From Muscardinus avellanarius (lineage: Eukaryota > Chordata > Mammalia > Rodentia > Gliridae): a DNA stretch of 64,000 nt. This document shows positions 25,501 to 41,410 of the stretch, piece by piece. The stretch is from contig OY726565.1 in NCBI GenBank assembly GCA_963383645.1, forward strand, positions 33,460,529 to 33,524,528. The letters run 5' to 3'. The position numbers and the translations under genes are program-made. Each line of letters starts with the position of its first letter. The stretch's first letter is position 1. The notes beneath the pieces were generated by a model that had not been told where the DNA came from, did no database searches, and saw nothing but the letters and a program-made list of their open reading frames with translations.

Positions 25501-28500
25501 CCCCAGGATTAAAAAAAAAAATTGTAAGTATTAGTATATACAGTTGTAAAAGTAGAATAGGCCCCATTTTCAAAGTTAAGTTGGCAGAAGCAAGGTGTAT
25601 ATTGTCACAGCCAGACGTTGTGAGCATGCTTGTAATCCCACTACCCAGGAGGTCAAGACGGAGGATTACAGGTTTGTGGCCAGCCTCATCATCTTATTGA
25701 GGCTCTTGGCAACTTAGTTGAGACTGTATTTCAAAATTTTAAAAAAAGTAAAACAATAGCACTATGGGTGTAGTTCAGTTAGAATGAGTTCAATCCCTAG
25801 CAGCAAAAAAATTAAAAATAGAAATAAAAAATAAAAAAATAAATAGGGTTGGAGGTGTGGCTCAAGGGTAGAGCACTTGCCTAGCATGCACCACACCCTG
25901 GGTTTAATCCCCAGCACTGTAAGTGAAAGAAGGGAGGAAGGGAGGAAGGAAGGGAGGGAGGGAGGGAGCGAGGGAGGGAGGGAAGAAAATTATATTCACT
26001 AGTCTGCTTTGATACACTGTGATACACTGGATAACTCAGCAGCAGATACTGGGAAAGAATAAGCAAAACATATAATAAAGTGTACTGGAGGTTCATGTGC
26101 TAAAACTGCACACACACAAAATGGTCTTTTAGGCCCTCATGTACAATTAGATACTTTTAAACTTTCAGTACAATACTCTCTATATAAAGCTTATTGGATT
26201 TACTTAGATACACAAAAATTGGAAGGACACGATGGGACAGAAAACAGTGACTGGATAAGGAACAGCAAAAATTACCATGAAAGAGACAAAAGGAGCCATT
26301 TGTATGAGGTGAACAGCCTCACAAACCTGAGGCAACTGGAAGCACAACAGCTGTGTGGCAATCCCGACGCCCACGGCCCGAGTCCTATGGGCGTCAGGAC
26401 CGTATGAGGTGGTAGAGTCACACAATGGAACAGCTCTGCATCATGACAATAAACTCAAAGATTACAGAAGTACTGCATATCTATGTATCTATAAAACTTA
26501 GATAACACTAGAGGGAAATAACAGCACTAGAGTTCTGGCTCCACTAGATCAGCAATCTAACCTTGGGCGAGTTCCTTAATCTTGCAAAAGTTAAATGCTT
26601 TTAGCAGTACCTACTACAGGGTTGGAAGGTTGTCTGGGATCACGACATCTGCACAGTCTGCTGCAGTGTCTGAAGTGAGCACATGTTTATTTTTTTTGGT
26701 GGTACTAGGGGTGGAACCCAGAGGCTTTCTACCTCCGGGCTATACTCCCAGCCTTTCTTATATTTTATTTGGAAACAGGGTCTCACTAAGTTGCTGAAAG
26801 CCTCACTAAGTAGCTGAGGCTGGCTTCGAACCCATGCGATCCTCCTGTCTCAGCCTCCCAAGTGCAGGGATTACAAGCGTGCACCACCACGCCCGGCTGT
26901 GAGCACATGTTTAATACCATTACTAGAGACACAGAGGACAGAATAAAGTGGACATCTCAAAACATGTATAAGTTGTCAGACATGTTAGAAAAAATAGTTG
27001 CATGATTTTTTTTTTTTTTGGGGGGGTGATACCGGGGTTCCTGGAAACCCTTCTACCTCCGGGCAACACTCCTAGACCTATTTTATACTTTTTATTTGGA
27101 AACAGGGTCTCTTAAGCCAGCAAGGCTGGCTTCAAACCTGTGGGATCCTCCTGTCTCCACCTCCCAAGTGCAGGGATTACAAGCGTGCGCCACCATGCCC
27201 AGCCAGTTGCATGATATTAAAGATATGTATATTATATCTAGGACTTTTTGAGCAAATGAAAACTTTCTAATGATGTTTCTGGTACTGGAAATTGAACCCA
27301 AAGGCATTCTACCTCCGATCTTTAAGTACAATAGTTAAATATCCACAATCCTATTTATTTTTTATTTTGAAACAGGGTCTAAGTTGCACAAGGTCTCACT
27401 AAATTGCTAAGGCTGGCTTTGAATCTGCAATCCTTCTGTCTCACTCTTCCAAGTACTGAGATTAAAGGTGTGTGCCACCGCACGCAGCTAAATAAAAACT
27501 TTTAGGTTAACTTTTTGTACATACACAATGCTCCAATGTCCTTGGTATGGGCAAAACTCCTACAATGACCTATAAGCAGGATTAAGATAGGCCTGATTTT
27601 CATTTCACAGAAATAGTGCCAGAACTATCATCATCACCACCATCACCATCATCATGAGAGGGTTTCACTATATTGCCTAGACAGGCCTTGAAGTTGGCCT
27701 CAGCTCAAGCAAGTCTTCTGCCTCAGCTTCCCAGTAGCTGAACTACAGCAGTATGTCACAGTACCCAGCTAGTTTCAGAGGTATGACATGTCAGCTCATG
27801 GGAAGTTAAGGCAAAACCAGATTAGATCAGCCATTGTCTTGACCATTCTTCTTAGCTCCATGACCATTCCAGATGTCAACACAACTACCTAAAACTCACC
27901 CTCTTTTCTCTGAGGCATATTAATTTTTTCAACTCCATTATAATAATTGAATAGAATTCAAAAATATGAGCCAATCATAGATTTATCACTTGGCCACTGA
28001 CTCAAGTAAGCTTACAGCATCATTACACTCCAAGGGAAAAAGTGTTTAAAACACCATTCAAACTACTCCAATCCTCTGAAAACATGCACTAAATAGCAAG
28101 TATCAGTAACTTGACATTATTAAAACACGGCTGTAACTAATAAGCAATTAATATTAGCCAAAGAATTTCTTCTAAAACAATAAAATCAGATAATTCAAAT
28201 AGATTGATAAAAATCAATGCACTGCTCCTTTACTCTCAAAACTTAATGCAAGAATAAACTTTTATTGAAGACTTGTTATACATGTAATATACATACCTTT
28301 TTTTTTTTTTTTTTTTTGGTGATACTGGGGTTCCTGGAAGCCCTTCTATCTCCGGGCTACACTCCCAGGCCTATTTTATATTTTTATTTGGAAACAGGGT
28401 CTCTTAAGCCAGTGTGGCTGGCTTCGAACCTGCGCGATCCTCCTGTCTCCGCCTCCCAAGTGCGGGGATTACAAGCATGTGCCACCATTCCCGGCATATA

Positions 28501-29311
28501 CATACTTTTTTAGTTTTGTTTTTTGCTCTTTTTTTTGTGGGGGGGGATTATTGTGGTTAAATACAGGGCCTCACACATACTAAGGATGCATTCTACTAAT
28601 GAACCATACCTCCAGCCCACGTATCTTATTTTCAATTAAGCTGATAAGATAGTTTTAAGCAAGGGTAGCTATTATTAATTGGCTTAGTTTATCACTCTAA
28701 CAAGTTAGGACAGTAAAGTAGCTGAGGAGGAATAGTTCATTTAACAGATGAATTCAGTTTTAGATTCAGGGCAAACATTGCTGAGTAAATCAAATCAAAA
28801 GCTTCTATCTATATTCAAGTGACAGGGAAGGGGGATAAAATAACAAATCAAATAAAACAGAGCACATTAGAAGATAAGGTATAGGAGCAGACAGGGTAAT
28901 GGCAAACACTAGCCACTATACAGTGCAAGTTCCATTTCAGTGTGGTCAGTGAAGCCCTGACAGGGAAGAGACATGAGAACAGCTGGAGGAAAATCCACTT
29001 TTCAAAACAGAACAGGAAGGTGAGGAATGAGTCAGTGAGACTCACTCAAAGACCACTGTGATAAACCAAGAGAAAAAAGGAAAGCTGCTTCAACCAAAGA
29101 GATAATACAGGTGAAAAAGAGAGTCTGCAGATATTTTGGGTAGAAGCAATAAGATTTTATTTAAGGTAGAAGTAATAATAATTGGCTAAGTGTGTATATG
29201 AAAATAACAGTTGTCAACTAATTTTTGGCCTAGAGATTAGAAGAACGCAGTTGTTACTTATTGAAATGGGAGAGGCCAGGAAGCAAGAGTTGTTTAGATA
29301 CTGAGCAGTCA

Positions 29312-29360
<49 letters not shown>

Positions 29361-31646
29361 TAGAATTCAAAGGAGAGGTATGAACTAGAAATACAAGCTT
29401 AGAAATTATCAGCATATAGATGGTGTTTAAAACCATAAGACTGGAAGAGAACAAGAAGGGCATAAGTGAGTCTAGAAAGAAAGGAAAAGTAATGACAGAA
29501 CCCTTTGGTGCTGCAACCACTGAGATCAGACACTGAGGAAGACTGGAAAGAAATGGCCAGTTGGACAAAATCAAAACAGAGAAGCCAAGTGGAAAGCGGG
29601 AAAGGTAAAAAGTAAAAAATATACTGTCCTACATCAAAGCTAAGAACTAAGCAAAAACATGCAGGTTGCTGATGATCTTGATTTGTTTCTGTGGGTGAAT
29701 GATAAAGAAAAAAAATCTTGCTGCATAAGATTTAACAGAATAAGAAACACGGCAATACAGATAGTACATAAAACATAAAACATGTATCATACATAAAGAA
29801 TTAGAAACATAAATTTAGAATGCAGATAAATGACAAAATAGGATTCCAGAAACTTGTTTGTTACTAAAATGCTTCTGAAATTAAAAACTCAAAACAAAAC
29901 CAAACCAGGAGTAAAAGTCCTTGCTAAAGGATTCTAATCCTGTTAGCAATTCATATCACGTTCTGATTCACTTTTAGGAAAATTTCTTTGTGATAGTACA
30001 TACTTGCTGCCCTTAGTTAATGTTAGAAGAAAAAAAAAAATTGGGAGCACAGAATAAAGGTGGGAAAGGCTTGAGACCAAAACTAAGGTGTGGGGTCTAA
30101 CGAGGATATGCTGGGTTTCAGAGAAGCAGGAGGAGGAGGGCAAGAGACTGAGCAGCTTTTCTGATGCCAGGGCAACATGGGCTCCCAGAGGCTGAGAAAA
30201 AGGAGTTCTTCCCTCAGTTATAAAAGGCAGTTAATATTTTTATTCCTTTATTAAATATTTAAGATGCTTACCTTACTTGAACCTCCACTGCCTATCTGTT
30301 TTAATATGGAATAGATTCTTCCTTTAACTGAAATGCATTCATTTGCTGAAGATCCTGAAATCTAAATAATTAAGATATATAAAATATATACATGGATGTC
30401 CAAAGTACATACATAAGAAACTAGCTTGCTCTTGGCATCGTGAAATGTTTCCCACGTTTGAAATTATCTTAAATTCTAGGAAGATGTTACAATATTTGAT
30501 AAAGAGAAGTTGCTCTGCATGCTTTAATCATAGAAATACATTTCATAAATACATAGATAAATTTTTAAGGTCTCTATTTTAACAGATTTTTACTTAACAT
30601 AAATAGAAAAATTAAGAAAATACCACATAATATTCAACATGCACATTAATAAGCTATAATGTCTTATCTTTACTTACATACACACAGGATTACATCTATA
30701 TTCATTTGTCATTTAATACTAAATTATAAAGGAGGGAATGTGCTAATGTACTGAGAACTCTAGGCAATCACACAGATGCAAACACCCACGATGCCCATTC
30801 TCCTGTGTGCTGAGTGATGTGCAACAAATTCCTTATGACCTCTGAACTCCAGATCTTCCCAGCCAGCTTCCAAGTGATGTACCAACCTGCCCTTTCATCC
30901 CTCCCCTTATGCTGGAAGGAGGATCTTTCTGTGTACCTGTAAAGGCTTTAAGCATATGGCATGTAGGGAGAACTCAGAGCTGAGAAAGGTTAAAGCAGTA
31001 AGAGGTTTTGATTAGCTGATTAACCAAATGGAAACAAAGTCAGAATAAAACTCAGTTTAACTGAGTTGTTTGGATCCCAAATGATAGAATCTTTCTTATG
31101 TATCTTTAAGAGTCACTGATGAGTTATGAAATGTTTCCTGTAAAAAATTATTAGGCTTTGAAACATATTTTAAACCACCTCCTTGTGCCTTTGTGTCCTC
31201 TCTGTTCTTCCTCACTTAATCTGTTAACATTTCTTAGGGAAAAAGCAGCTGGATGTCCCTAACTGCTGACCACTTTTGGAATAAAGTAATTCCAACTTAC
31301 TATAATTCAGTTTCAGTACAAGGTTCAGGTTCCTGCATGGGACATTCGTATCCCCCTTAATTTAATCTGCCCCCTCACTAAGGCCAGGATTTTCAGAATG
31401 CATCTGGGATCATTTTATTCTCACACTCTGACCTCTTTCTTCTACAGCTTCTATCTCTATAAGTGTAAATCTAAGGGGCCCAGCGGGACCTTCGGGCTCA
31501 CCCTTCCTAAGCTCTAGCCAGACCGTTCAGCTCGCCCTGACACCGACCTCTCAAAGGCTCCCAAGACCCTTCTCTTGCAGTCTCTCACTCACTTTCTAAA
31601 TTTTAACCCTGGCAGGGCCTGATATTAGTAATAAATGTATTTTATT

Positions 31647-31685
<39 letters not shown>

Positions 31686-34600
31686 GGGGGTGAACCCCAG
31701 AGGCATTCTACCTCTGACCAACAGCCTCAGCCCTATTTTTTATTCTTTATTTTGAAACAGGGTTTCACTGAGTTGCAAGGGCCTAAGTAGCTGAGGCTGG
31801 CTCTGAACCTGCGCAATCCCCCTGGCTCAGCCTCCCACAAGCTGAGATTACAAGTGTGCACCACCATGCCTGGCTGTAATAAATGTATTTTAAAACCAAT
31901 GTATAGCAAACCCGATTGTCTTTCTCTAATTCCTTTATAATTATAGTTTCAATCCTCAAAACACTATCATCTTTTTCCATAGTTTATATAATCTACTGTC
32001 AGTTTTTTTGTCCATTATGTTTTTTTTTAATTGTGGCAAAACATACACAACCTAAACTTTACCATTTTAAGCATTTTTAAGTACAATTCCTTATCATTAT
32101 GTACATTTACATTGTTTTGCAAACATCAGTACCATTTGGTTCCAAAGGTTTTTCATCATATACTGAAACTATACTCATCAAGCAATAGTCCCGTCTTCCC
32201 TTCCCAGCAGGATGACAAATGTCCTACTGTCAAGATTTTTAAATTGGTTTTTATAGGTTAATTACTCTTTTTGTTGCTCTTTTAGTTAAATAACAATTGC
32301 TGCTGACATTTATTATTTACTAAGTAACAGGCTCTGTTACAAATATATTAATGAGTATAATCTTCACAACCATTCTCTGAGGTCGCTAAGTTTATTTCCC
32401 TACTTACAGATAAGGAAATTGGTATAGTTTATGTAACTTGCAAAAGATCACATAGCTGGTAAGTAGTGAAGCCAAGATTCATGCTCACTCAGTCTACGGG
32501 GCACATTTCTACAATATGAGGCTGCCTCTCAGAATTACTAATAAACTAATTCTAGTTATTAGTGTCAAGAGTATCCAATTTTTTTAAGTGGCAATGCAAC
32601 TGACTTACCAGCAAATTTCTTCCTGTTAATTTAGAATCATATATTTTAGTCGCATCTTCCAGTGCTATTCTGATAGTCTTAGAAACTTCTTTTTCCAAAT
32701 AAATTACATATCAACAAATGAAATTAATCTGTTCATAAACAGCTGACTCCAAAATAATTAAGTAGAACAGTCAGTCACCTCACTCACTAGTCATTTTATT
32801 CAACTTTTAAATTGGACCCTTGGGCCTAGTTAATGAGAATAGCTTTATTAACTTCATTAATAGCTAACCTCTCAAAGTCACAAGGCATAGCCTTATTAAG
32901 ATATCAGAAAAGTTTGGCTTGCTGAAAATAAGAATGCAAAGTTCTTAAGACCTTTTATGATAAGAAGATGTTTGAAAAATAAAATCTATGAAGCAGATTG
33001 TACCTTAATATATACCATTATAAACAAGACCATCAAACCTGCAGGTTTTGAAGAGGAGTGGCGGGCACCTGCTGCTGGAGGTAAGCAAGCCGGCTGTATG
33101 GTGTAGATGACGGACACACAGGTGGGAAGTCATTCTTTACAATAGGAGTTCTAAAACTAGAGAAGATATTAAAACTCAAAAGTGCTGCATCAAACAGAAC
33201 CCAGGTTAGTCTTCATAATATAGCTAATATTTATTCTAGTTATATCAGCACAGATATTTTATTTTGGGTTAATTCTTTTTGAAATGAATATGTTATCTCC
33301 AGACAAAAAAAGCTTGTTAGTAAAATAAATAAGATGGCATTTAAAATATGGAGTTAGGGTTATTTCATAAGAATTTAGCCACAGCAAAGCTTAGTTTATG
33401 ACCAATAACAGATTTTATGAGTATTTTTAAGCAATAATGCTCTACAATGGCCTACTAAAAATATCTAAAAGCCAATTATGTCACCAGAGGAGTTTGGCCT
33501 TTGAGCCTGCATCTGGTTCAGTACACAATGGCATTTTGCTTGCTATCATATCTTCAACATCTAGAACAGTAACTGGCACCAAGGAAGTCTACAAATACTT
33601 ATTAACAATAAATGATAAAACAACGCAAGAATCACATAGTATTTTAGTTAGCAATCGTTCTTTAATGTAGTCTAAATGAAGCAATATATGGTAAAAGTAT
33701 ATTACATATGTAAGATGCTAGTTGTAAAAGAAAGCCAGTTCTAACTAAGATCAAAGACTATATTAAAAAAATGAAAAGCCAAAGTCATCATGTGCTTAAG
33801 GATCTCCCAAGACATTAAAAAATGCATAAAAACTATACCCGCAGGTAGAAGGTTATGATGAACCACATCCTCCGTCCCCTTTATTGGGCAGTACTGAGGA
33901 TTAAGTACTTGGAGGCATTCTACCTCCAAGCTAAGCCCTTTCCTTTATACTTTATTTTGAAATAGGGTCTCAGTATGTTGCGGAGGGCTTCACTAAGTAG
34001 CTGAGGCTGGTTGCGAACCTGTGATCTTCCTCTCTCAGCCTCCCAAGTTCTGGGATTACAAACATGCACCACCATGTCCGGCCCTTTTATCTTTTTTCTG
34101 AAGTGTCACTTGTGTTTCCTATTAATCCACACCAACTATCCAATTTTTTCATTCATCCTTCATGTTCTATCAGCTCAAGTCTTATTATTGAACATCTGCA
34201 GAACTATTTGAACGATATTGCCAACCTCTCTCAAGAACCATCACATTCCAATTAACAATTGTTATGCAAAAACATTTATCTACTCTAAGAATGCAAACCT
34301 TCCTTGAATATATCTCTCTCACAGAGGAATCCATGTGGCAATGCAAGGTTATCAAGAAAGTTTGCTTCTTAGATTTACAGGTTACAGTACGATAAAGACA
34401 TACATTTATAAAAATATTTGAAATTATATATCACTGTAATGATCACCCTCTTTACATTTAACAGATTAAAAAAATGATACTAAGAAGAAAACGTGTATTC
34501 TTTAAAGTAACGGACTCAGATCCATTTGGCCCTAAAGCTTGCCTTATTTCAGTCTTATCACCCTTTGTCCCAAGTGAGATGCCAAAAGTAATTACCAACT

Positions 34601-37600
34601 CATGTAATCATCCAAGGTATTGCTACTTGGTGTCTGACAAATAGATTTAGGATCAATCCACTTAGGTGCTGGTATTGGAGGTGAATGCTTTGAAACAGAG
34701 AACACCGGTTGTTCAACAGTGGTATGTTTCTGCTAAAAGAAAAATTTAAATATCATGACTTAGGAGTTTTTAAATTAGTCACCTGTTTAGTAGTTTAATA
34801 AACATAAACTTTTCTTTCTTTCTCTATTTCTTTATTTCTTTCTTTATTTATTTATTGTGGTACTAGGGATGGAACCCAGGGGCTTTCTACCTCCAGGCTA
34901 CACTCCCAGACCTCTTTTATATTTTACTTGGAAAAAGGGTACTACTAAGTTGCTGAGAGTCTCACTAAGTAGTTGAGGCTGGCTTCGAACCTGCAATCCT
35001 CCTGTCTCAGCCTCCCAAGTACTGAGATTATAAATGTGTCCCACCACACCCGGCTACATTATAAACTTTTAAAGAAAATAATAAAAATGTGAAAACAAAA
35101 GCATACTAAACCACATATGCACATATATTTTTAATATAACTCTTTTACTCCACTCTTAAACTCAACATATTCTGTTCAAACTAATTTTAAGTATAGGGAA
35201 GGCCTTCAAAATCAGTAACAACACAAGACCTAACATCCTCCTATATCAGCATTATGATACCAGGACTTGGGTTTAATCTCAAGCACCCCTCCCCCCAAAA
35301 AGAAAAAGTTCTTTCATCAAAGAAACCACATCCTATCCCCGAATAGAGCCAAATATTATTTAGCAAAATTGAGCTGGCAAATGCCCACCTGTGTTCTTCT
35401 CTCACATACGAGACGTAGAACTTATTGAACTTACCTCATTCAAATGCCCCTTGAGGGCTACTGGAAAAGCACTGGCCGCATTTACTTTTCTTTCTAAGTG
35501 CACTATTCAATAGTTTCCTGCATATTCACAGTGACCTAACTTTAAAATATTCTCCTTTCCTAAAAAGAAACCCCACACCCATTAGAAGTCATTCCCCATT
35601 CCTCAGTTTGCAGTCCCTGGCCACCACTAATCCAGTTTCCATTTCTGTGGGTTTGTCTCTTCTGAACATTTCATATAAATGAGATCATATGAAATATGGA
35701 CTTCTGTTATGGCCTTCTTTCACTTGGCATGTTCTCAAGGTTAACCCATGTTGTAGCATGTATCAGTACTATATAATAACAATGTATGAATGTAACATAT
35801 ATTAGATTTTGTTATTCCCATATTTTGGCAATTATGAAAATGTTAATGTAAACATTCATGTTCAAGTACGTGTGGACATGTTTTTAGTGCTCTTGACTAT
35901 AAACCCAGCAGTGCACTGAGTAGGTCATATAACCTTAGTAGTCGATACTTACCCTTTTGAAGACCTGTCAGACTGTTTCAAAGTGACCTTGTTTAATATT
36001 CCCACCAAGAGTATACAAAGGTTCTAAAATTCTAGGGATCCTCATCAACAGTTGTTATTGTCACTTTTTAATTACAGCCATTCTGGCAGGTATGAAATGA
36101 TATCTAGCTGTAGTTTTATGGGGTGTGTGTGTCTGGGGATGGAACCCAGGGGCATTTGACCTCCAAGCTACACCCTTGCTCTATTTTTGTATTCTTAATT
36201 CTGAAACAGGGTCTAAGTTGCAGAGGACATCACTAAGTAGCTGAGGCTGTTCTTGAACTGCGATCTTCCAGTCTCAGTCTCCCAAATGCTGGCATTACAA
36301 GCGTTGCAACACCATGCCCGGTTTCATCGTAGTTTTGATTTGCATTTCCCTAATGATGTGTGTGTGTTGTTTGTGCTGGGGACTGAACCCAGGGCCTTGT
36401 GCATGCTACACTTGTGTTCTACCATCAAATTATGAACTTAATTCCTATAAATGATTTTGAGTCCCCTTATGAACCTATTTGTTCACAGATCCCAAAAAGG
36501 AAAAAAAGAAGAGGTGCTTATTTAATTTGATCCATGATTCAACCTGTCAGGATATTTATCATCTAACATTTGTTATCTGAGAGGGGGGGAAAGTATTTTC
36601 ATAGTAATATAAGACAGCATTTACCTTTCTCACTTTTATTTTCTGGCAAATATATAATGAAATTTGAGACTACATGACATATAAAATATATTAAATGTAA
36701 ACGCAGATATAAGAAACCAGTCTTCTATAAAGCCAACCATTACAGATGTGCAAAAAGTTGCAAAACAATGTCACTCTTTTCACTATAACTATTTTTTTAA
36801 AGTAAGTTTATTCATATACATATGTAATATATTTATCATGGCTAGTCTAATAAATAAATAAAAGTTTTTAAATGTCTTGATTTTACTTTCTAATGAAGCA
36901 AATAGCAATGAATACAATCCACATAAATAAAAGTTGTTTAAAGCCCTCAATATAAATATAAATACAAATATAAAAAAGCTCTTTGGAGCCCTCAATATAA
37001 AGGGAACTAGAGGCCAAAATGTGTGAGAATCACTGAGTTAGAATATAAGGCCTTTACTGCAAGTCTCTGAAAAGAAATGGCGAGGCAAGGATGACCATGG
37101 ACTACAGATAACTCCCAGTGGCCTCCCAGACCATGATCATTCAACACACTACAAATTCACACACTGTCTAGTCAGTATTTTGCCATTTTTAATCCATGAG
37201 TATAAACACAGGGAACCATTACATGGTTCATTTATACTAGTGCAGAGATCAGCATAGTTTTCGGTGAAAGACAAGATTAGTAACTATTTTAGTCTTTGTA
37301 GGCCCAATGGGGTTTCCATTCAACTACTCAATTTTAATGTTACAGTGCAAAAGCCACCCCAGACAAGTCAATGAATGGGTGTGGTCATGTTTCAAAAAAC
37401 TTTATTTATACATACAAGCTGGGAAAGAGATTTCGATCACAGGCTATAGTTTTCTAACTTTCTACACCTAGTAATCAGAATCCTAGAAATACTTCTGAAA
37501 ACAGGAAAGAATTAAGCCTGAGATATAATCTACATCTATTACTATTTTCTAAATGATAAAAACTTTCAAATAAACTATTCCACTAAATATGCCATATATG

Positions 37601-40600
37601 CATTTAGCAAAAGAAAATATGTTTCCCCCCCCCTCTTTTTGCAGTACTGGGGATGGAACCCAGGGACATTCTAGCTCTGAGCTGCATCCTCATCCCTATT
37701 TTTTATTCTTTATTTTGAAACAGGGCTTCACTGAGTTGCAAAGGGCCTCACTAAGCAGTTGAGGCTGTCAGTGAACCATGATCCTCCTGTCTCAGCCTCC
37801 CAAATGCTGGGATTACAAGCGTGTGCCACCAAGCCCAGCTAGCAAAAGAAAATGTTTAACATGATCAGACTTTAGATGTACATTATGAACATTAGCAATG
37901 TCATGCTTTAATGGAAAAGAAAGTTACCTCTCTATCAACCTTTGGAGTTGTTTCTGGAACATGCCACTGATTTGAAGTTGCTGCAGAATTCTGGTTCATG
38001 CACTGCGACTTTCTCTTAGATTGCCATTGTTTCTGGCTACTTTCTGGAACCTTTGGCTCTTGGTGCTCTTTAATTTCTGAAATTGCATTTGTTGTTATCG
38101 TTATAAGGCAAGAATATTTGATAATAACAAAACTAAAGGCCAGGTGTGCGGTAGCACCTGCATATAGTCCCAGGTATGTAGAAGGCTGAGGTGGGGGGAA
38201 ATCACTTAAACTCACAAGTTCTAGACCAGCCTGAGCACTATAACAAGACCCCATCTTGTAACAAAGAAATAACAATACAAAACAAAGGCTAAGCCTAAGC
38301 CACACAACCAGTTACAAATTATTAGAGTTTTGCACTTAAATAGAAAGGTGGCCCATGCTTGTTATCCCAGCACTTGAAGACTGAAACATTAAGATCACAG
38401 GTTTGAGGACAGTCTCAGCAAGCACTGAGACTCCCATCAACCTAATGACCATTTTAAAATAAAAATAGGACTAGAATGTAGCTCAGAGGTAGAATGCCCC
38501 TGGGTTCAATCTTCATTACAGAGAGAGAGAGAGAGAGAGGGAGAGGGAGAGGGAGAGGGAGAGGGAGAGGGAGAGAGGGAGAGGGAGAGAGGGAGAGGGA
38601 GAGGGAGAGGGAGAGGGAGAGGGAGAGGGAGAGGGAGAGGGAGGGAGAGGGAGAGAGGGAGAGGGAGAGGGAGAGGGAGAGGGAGAGGGAGAGGGAGGGA
38701 GAGGGAGAGAGGGAGAGAGAGAGGGAGAGGGAGAGGGAGGGAGAGAGGGAGAGGGAGAGGGAGAGGGAGGGAGAGGGAGAGAGGGAGAGGGAGAGGGAGA
38801 GGGAGAGGGAGAGGGAGAGGGAGAGGGAGAGAGGGAGAGAACAGATAGAGTTAAAGGTTTAAGCCAATTACTGACAATTTGCTTTTAGCAAGACAATTTT
38901 ACAAAGCTGCATCATAGCCACCTTTCTAAATTGTTATTCAGAGTTTTATCAGACCATCGCAGACTTAACTGCTTCTGATTGTTATTATCAGTAAACAAAT
39001 AAATAAGAAAAAATTAGCCAGGCATGGTGGCACACACTTGTAATCACAGTACTTAGGAGGCTGAGACAGGAGGATTGCAGGTTCGAGGCCAGCCTCAGCT
39101 ACTTAGTGAGAACCTCTGCAACTTAGCAAAATAAAGAATAAAAATAGGGCTGGAGTTGCAGCTTGAAAGTAGAATGTTCCTAAATTCAATCCCTGGTACC
39201 AGAATAAATGAATAAATAAATAAATAGTTAAAAACATATAGATGTTATAGTCTTACTAACAAGGAGAAAATGATTCACCACTTTTCATAGTCTAACAAAA
39301 ATTTATACCATCTATTAGCCTATAATTTACTCTCTTAAGAATCTATAAACAAAAAATACCTCAATAATACATTTAATATTCTATAATACCACGCTTTTAT
39401 TCCTTTTACAAAAATACATACAAAAATTCTTAAAAATTTAGCAATTGATGCTGGGCATGGTAACACATGCTTGTAATCCCAGCATTTGGGAGGCTGAGAC
39501 AGGAGGATCACGGTTTAAGGCCAGTCTCAGCTACAACTTAGTGAGGCCCTTTGCAATTCAGTGAGACCTTGTTTCAAACTAAAGAATAAAAATTAGAACT
39601 AGAGGTGTAGCTCGAAGGTAAAATACCCTGGGTTCCATCCCCAGTACCAAAAAAGAAATTAGCAACTGATATGTAAGAGATAAGTTGTCTCCAAATTGGG
39701 TTTATACCTAAGTGCAAAGTCTATTTAATGGTTGAAAATCAATGTAATTTGCCATAACAGAATAGAGAAGGAAAATATGATTAACTCAATAAATTCAGAA
39801 AAAGCATTTGATAAAATTCAATATCCAGACATAAGAAAACTACTAGTAATCTAAGTGTAAAACATAACTTAATCAATGTGAGGGTAAAACATTGAAAATT
39901 TATCCTTAAAAGAAAGAATAAGGTCACCTATTATTCCTTCTATTGATTATATGAGAGGTCTTAGCAACTATAATAAGACAAAGCAAATAAATTAACGTTC
40001 AAAGAATAAAAGTTATAACTACTTTCAAACATAATTGTGTTAGCATATATATTTTCTCAATTTATAGCAGAAACAGAGAAAATATAAAATATAAAGTTTC
40101 TACCAAATACTAGGAATGGGAATCAACATCCAATCAAAATAATGGTTTGGCTTGGGACTGTATCTTTTTTTTCTGTGTACTGGGATTAAACCCACAACAT
40201 TTTAAGCCCAAACTAAATCCCCAGCCTTATTTATTTTTCGTTTTTGAAAGAGGGTCTCACTAAGCTGCTGAGGTTGGCCTTGAGCTTGCAATCCTATCTC
40301 AGCCTCCAAAATACTGGGATTACAGGTATGTGCCGCCACACCCAGCTATATTTATATATCTTTGTGTCAATCCCACAAGTGAACTGCACCTCCTTCGGAA
40401 TCCATCTCTCTCGACTGCATATGCCTAGAACATTTATCTCGTTAACCATGTGGTGAAAAACCAAATATTAGATCAAAGATAGAGGGCTGTCAAACAGAAA
40501 TAGCGCCTGGGCCCTTTCCACAAAATAGGTCAAGCCAACTGAGTAAAATAACTTAGTTCCATTTTATTTTCATTCCTCTCTTCCCTATATGCATGTTTTA

Positions 40601-41176
40601 GGCAAATAAACTTTCTATGTTACAAGACTTAATATTTTTCATGCACTCTTTATACCTAAACTAAAACATAAGGTAGACCGTCTCACATAGCAATACTTAG
40701 GTGGCTAATCTGCTTTCTCAAACTAAAAAGCTGTCTTTTTACTTATTTATTTTTACTTATTTTTGGTGGCACTGAGGACTGAACACAGGGACATTCTACC
40801 TTTGAGTTACACTCCCAGCCCTTTTTATTTTAAAACAGGGTCTTGCTAATTTAATGGGCACTGACCTCAAATGTGAGATCCTTCAATCTCAGCCTCTTGC
40901 ATACTGGGATTATAGGCCTGCACCACTGTGTCTGGCAAAATGATCTTCTTAATTAAAAAAAAAAATAAATAAAGCCGGGCATAGTGGCGCATACTTGCAA
41001 TCCCAGTACTTGGGAGGCTGTGACAGGAGGATTGCAGGTTTGCAACCAGTCCAGCTACTTAGTGAGGCCTTCCACAACTTAGTGAGACCCTGTCTAAAAA
41101 TAAAGAATAAAAAAAATAGGGCTGGGGCCAAAGCTCAGAAGTAGAATGCTCTTGGAATCAATCCTCAGTACAGCAA

Positions 41177-41207
<31 letters not shown>

Positions 41208-41371
41208 ATATAAAAAGTATATTGATTCTATTATTCTTACCTTCTAATTTAGTCAGAATACTTGATTCGGTTTTATTCTTTAGGGTTACTGAATCAGTAA
41301 TAAGTTCAGAACTCTTTTCATCTGACACCAGAGGTTCCCTGGAATGGATACTCTGAACAGACTACCAAAAA

Positions 41372-41410
<39 letters not shown>

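Noticed and set aside
38494..38862. 122-codon Arg/Glu-rich frame
   Set aside because: A translation of the GGGAGA array; all frames of such a repeat lack stops.
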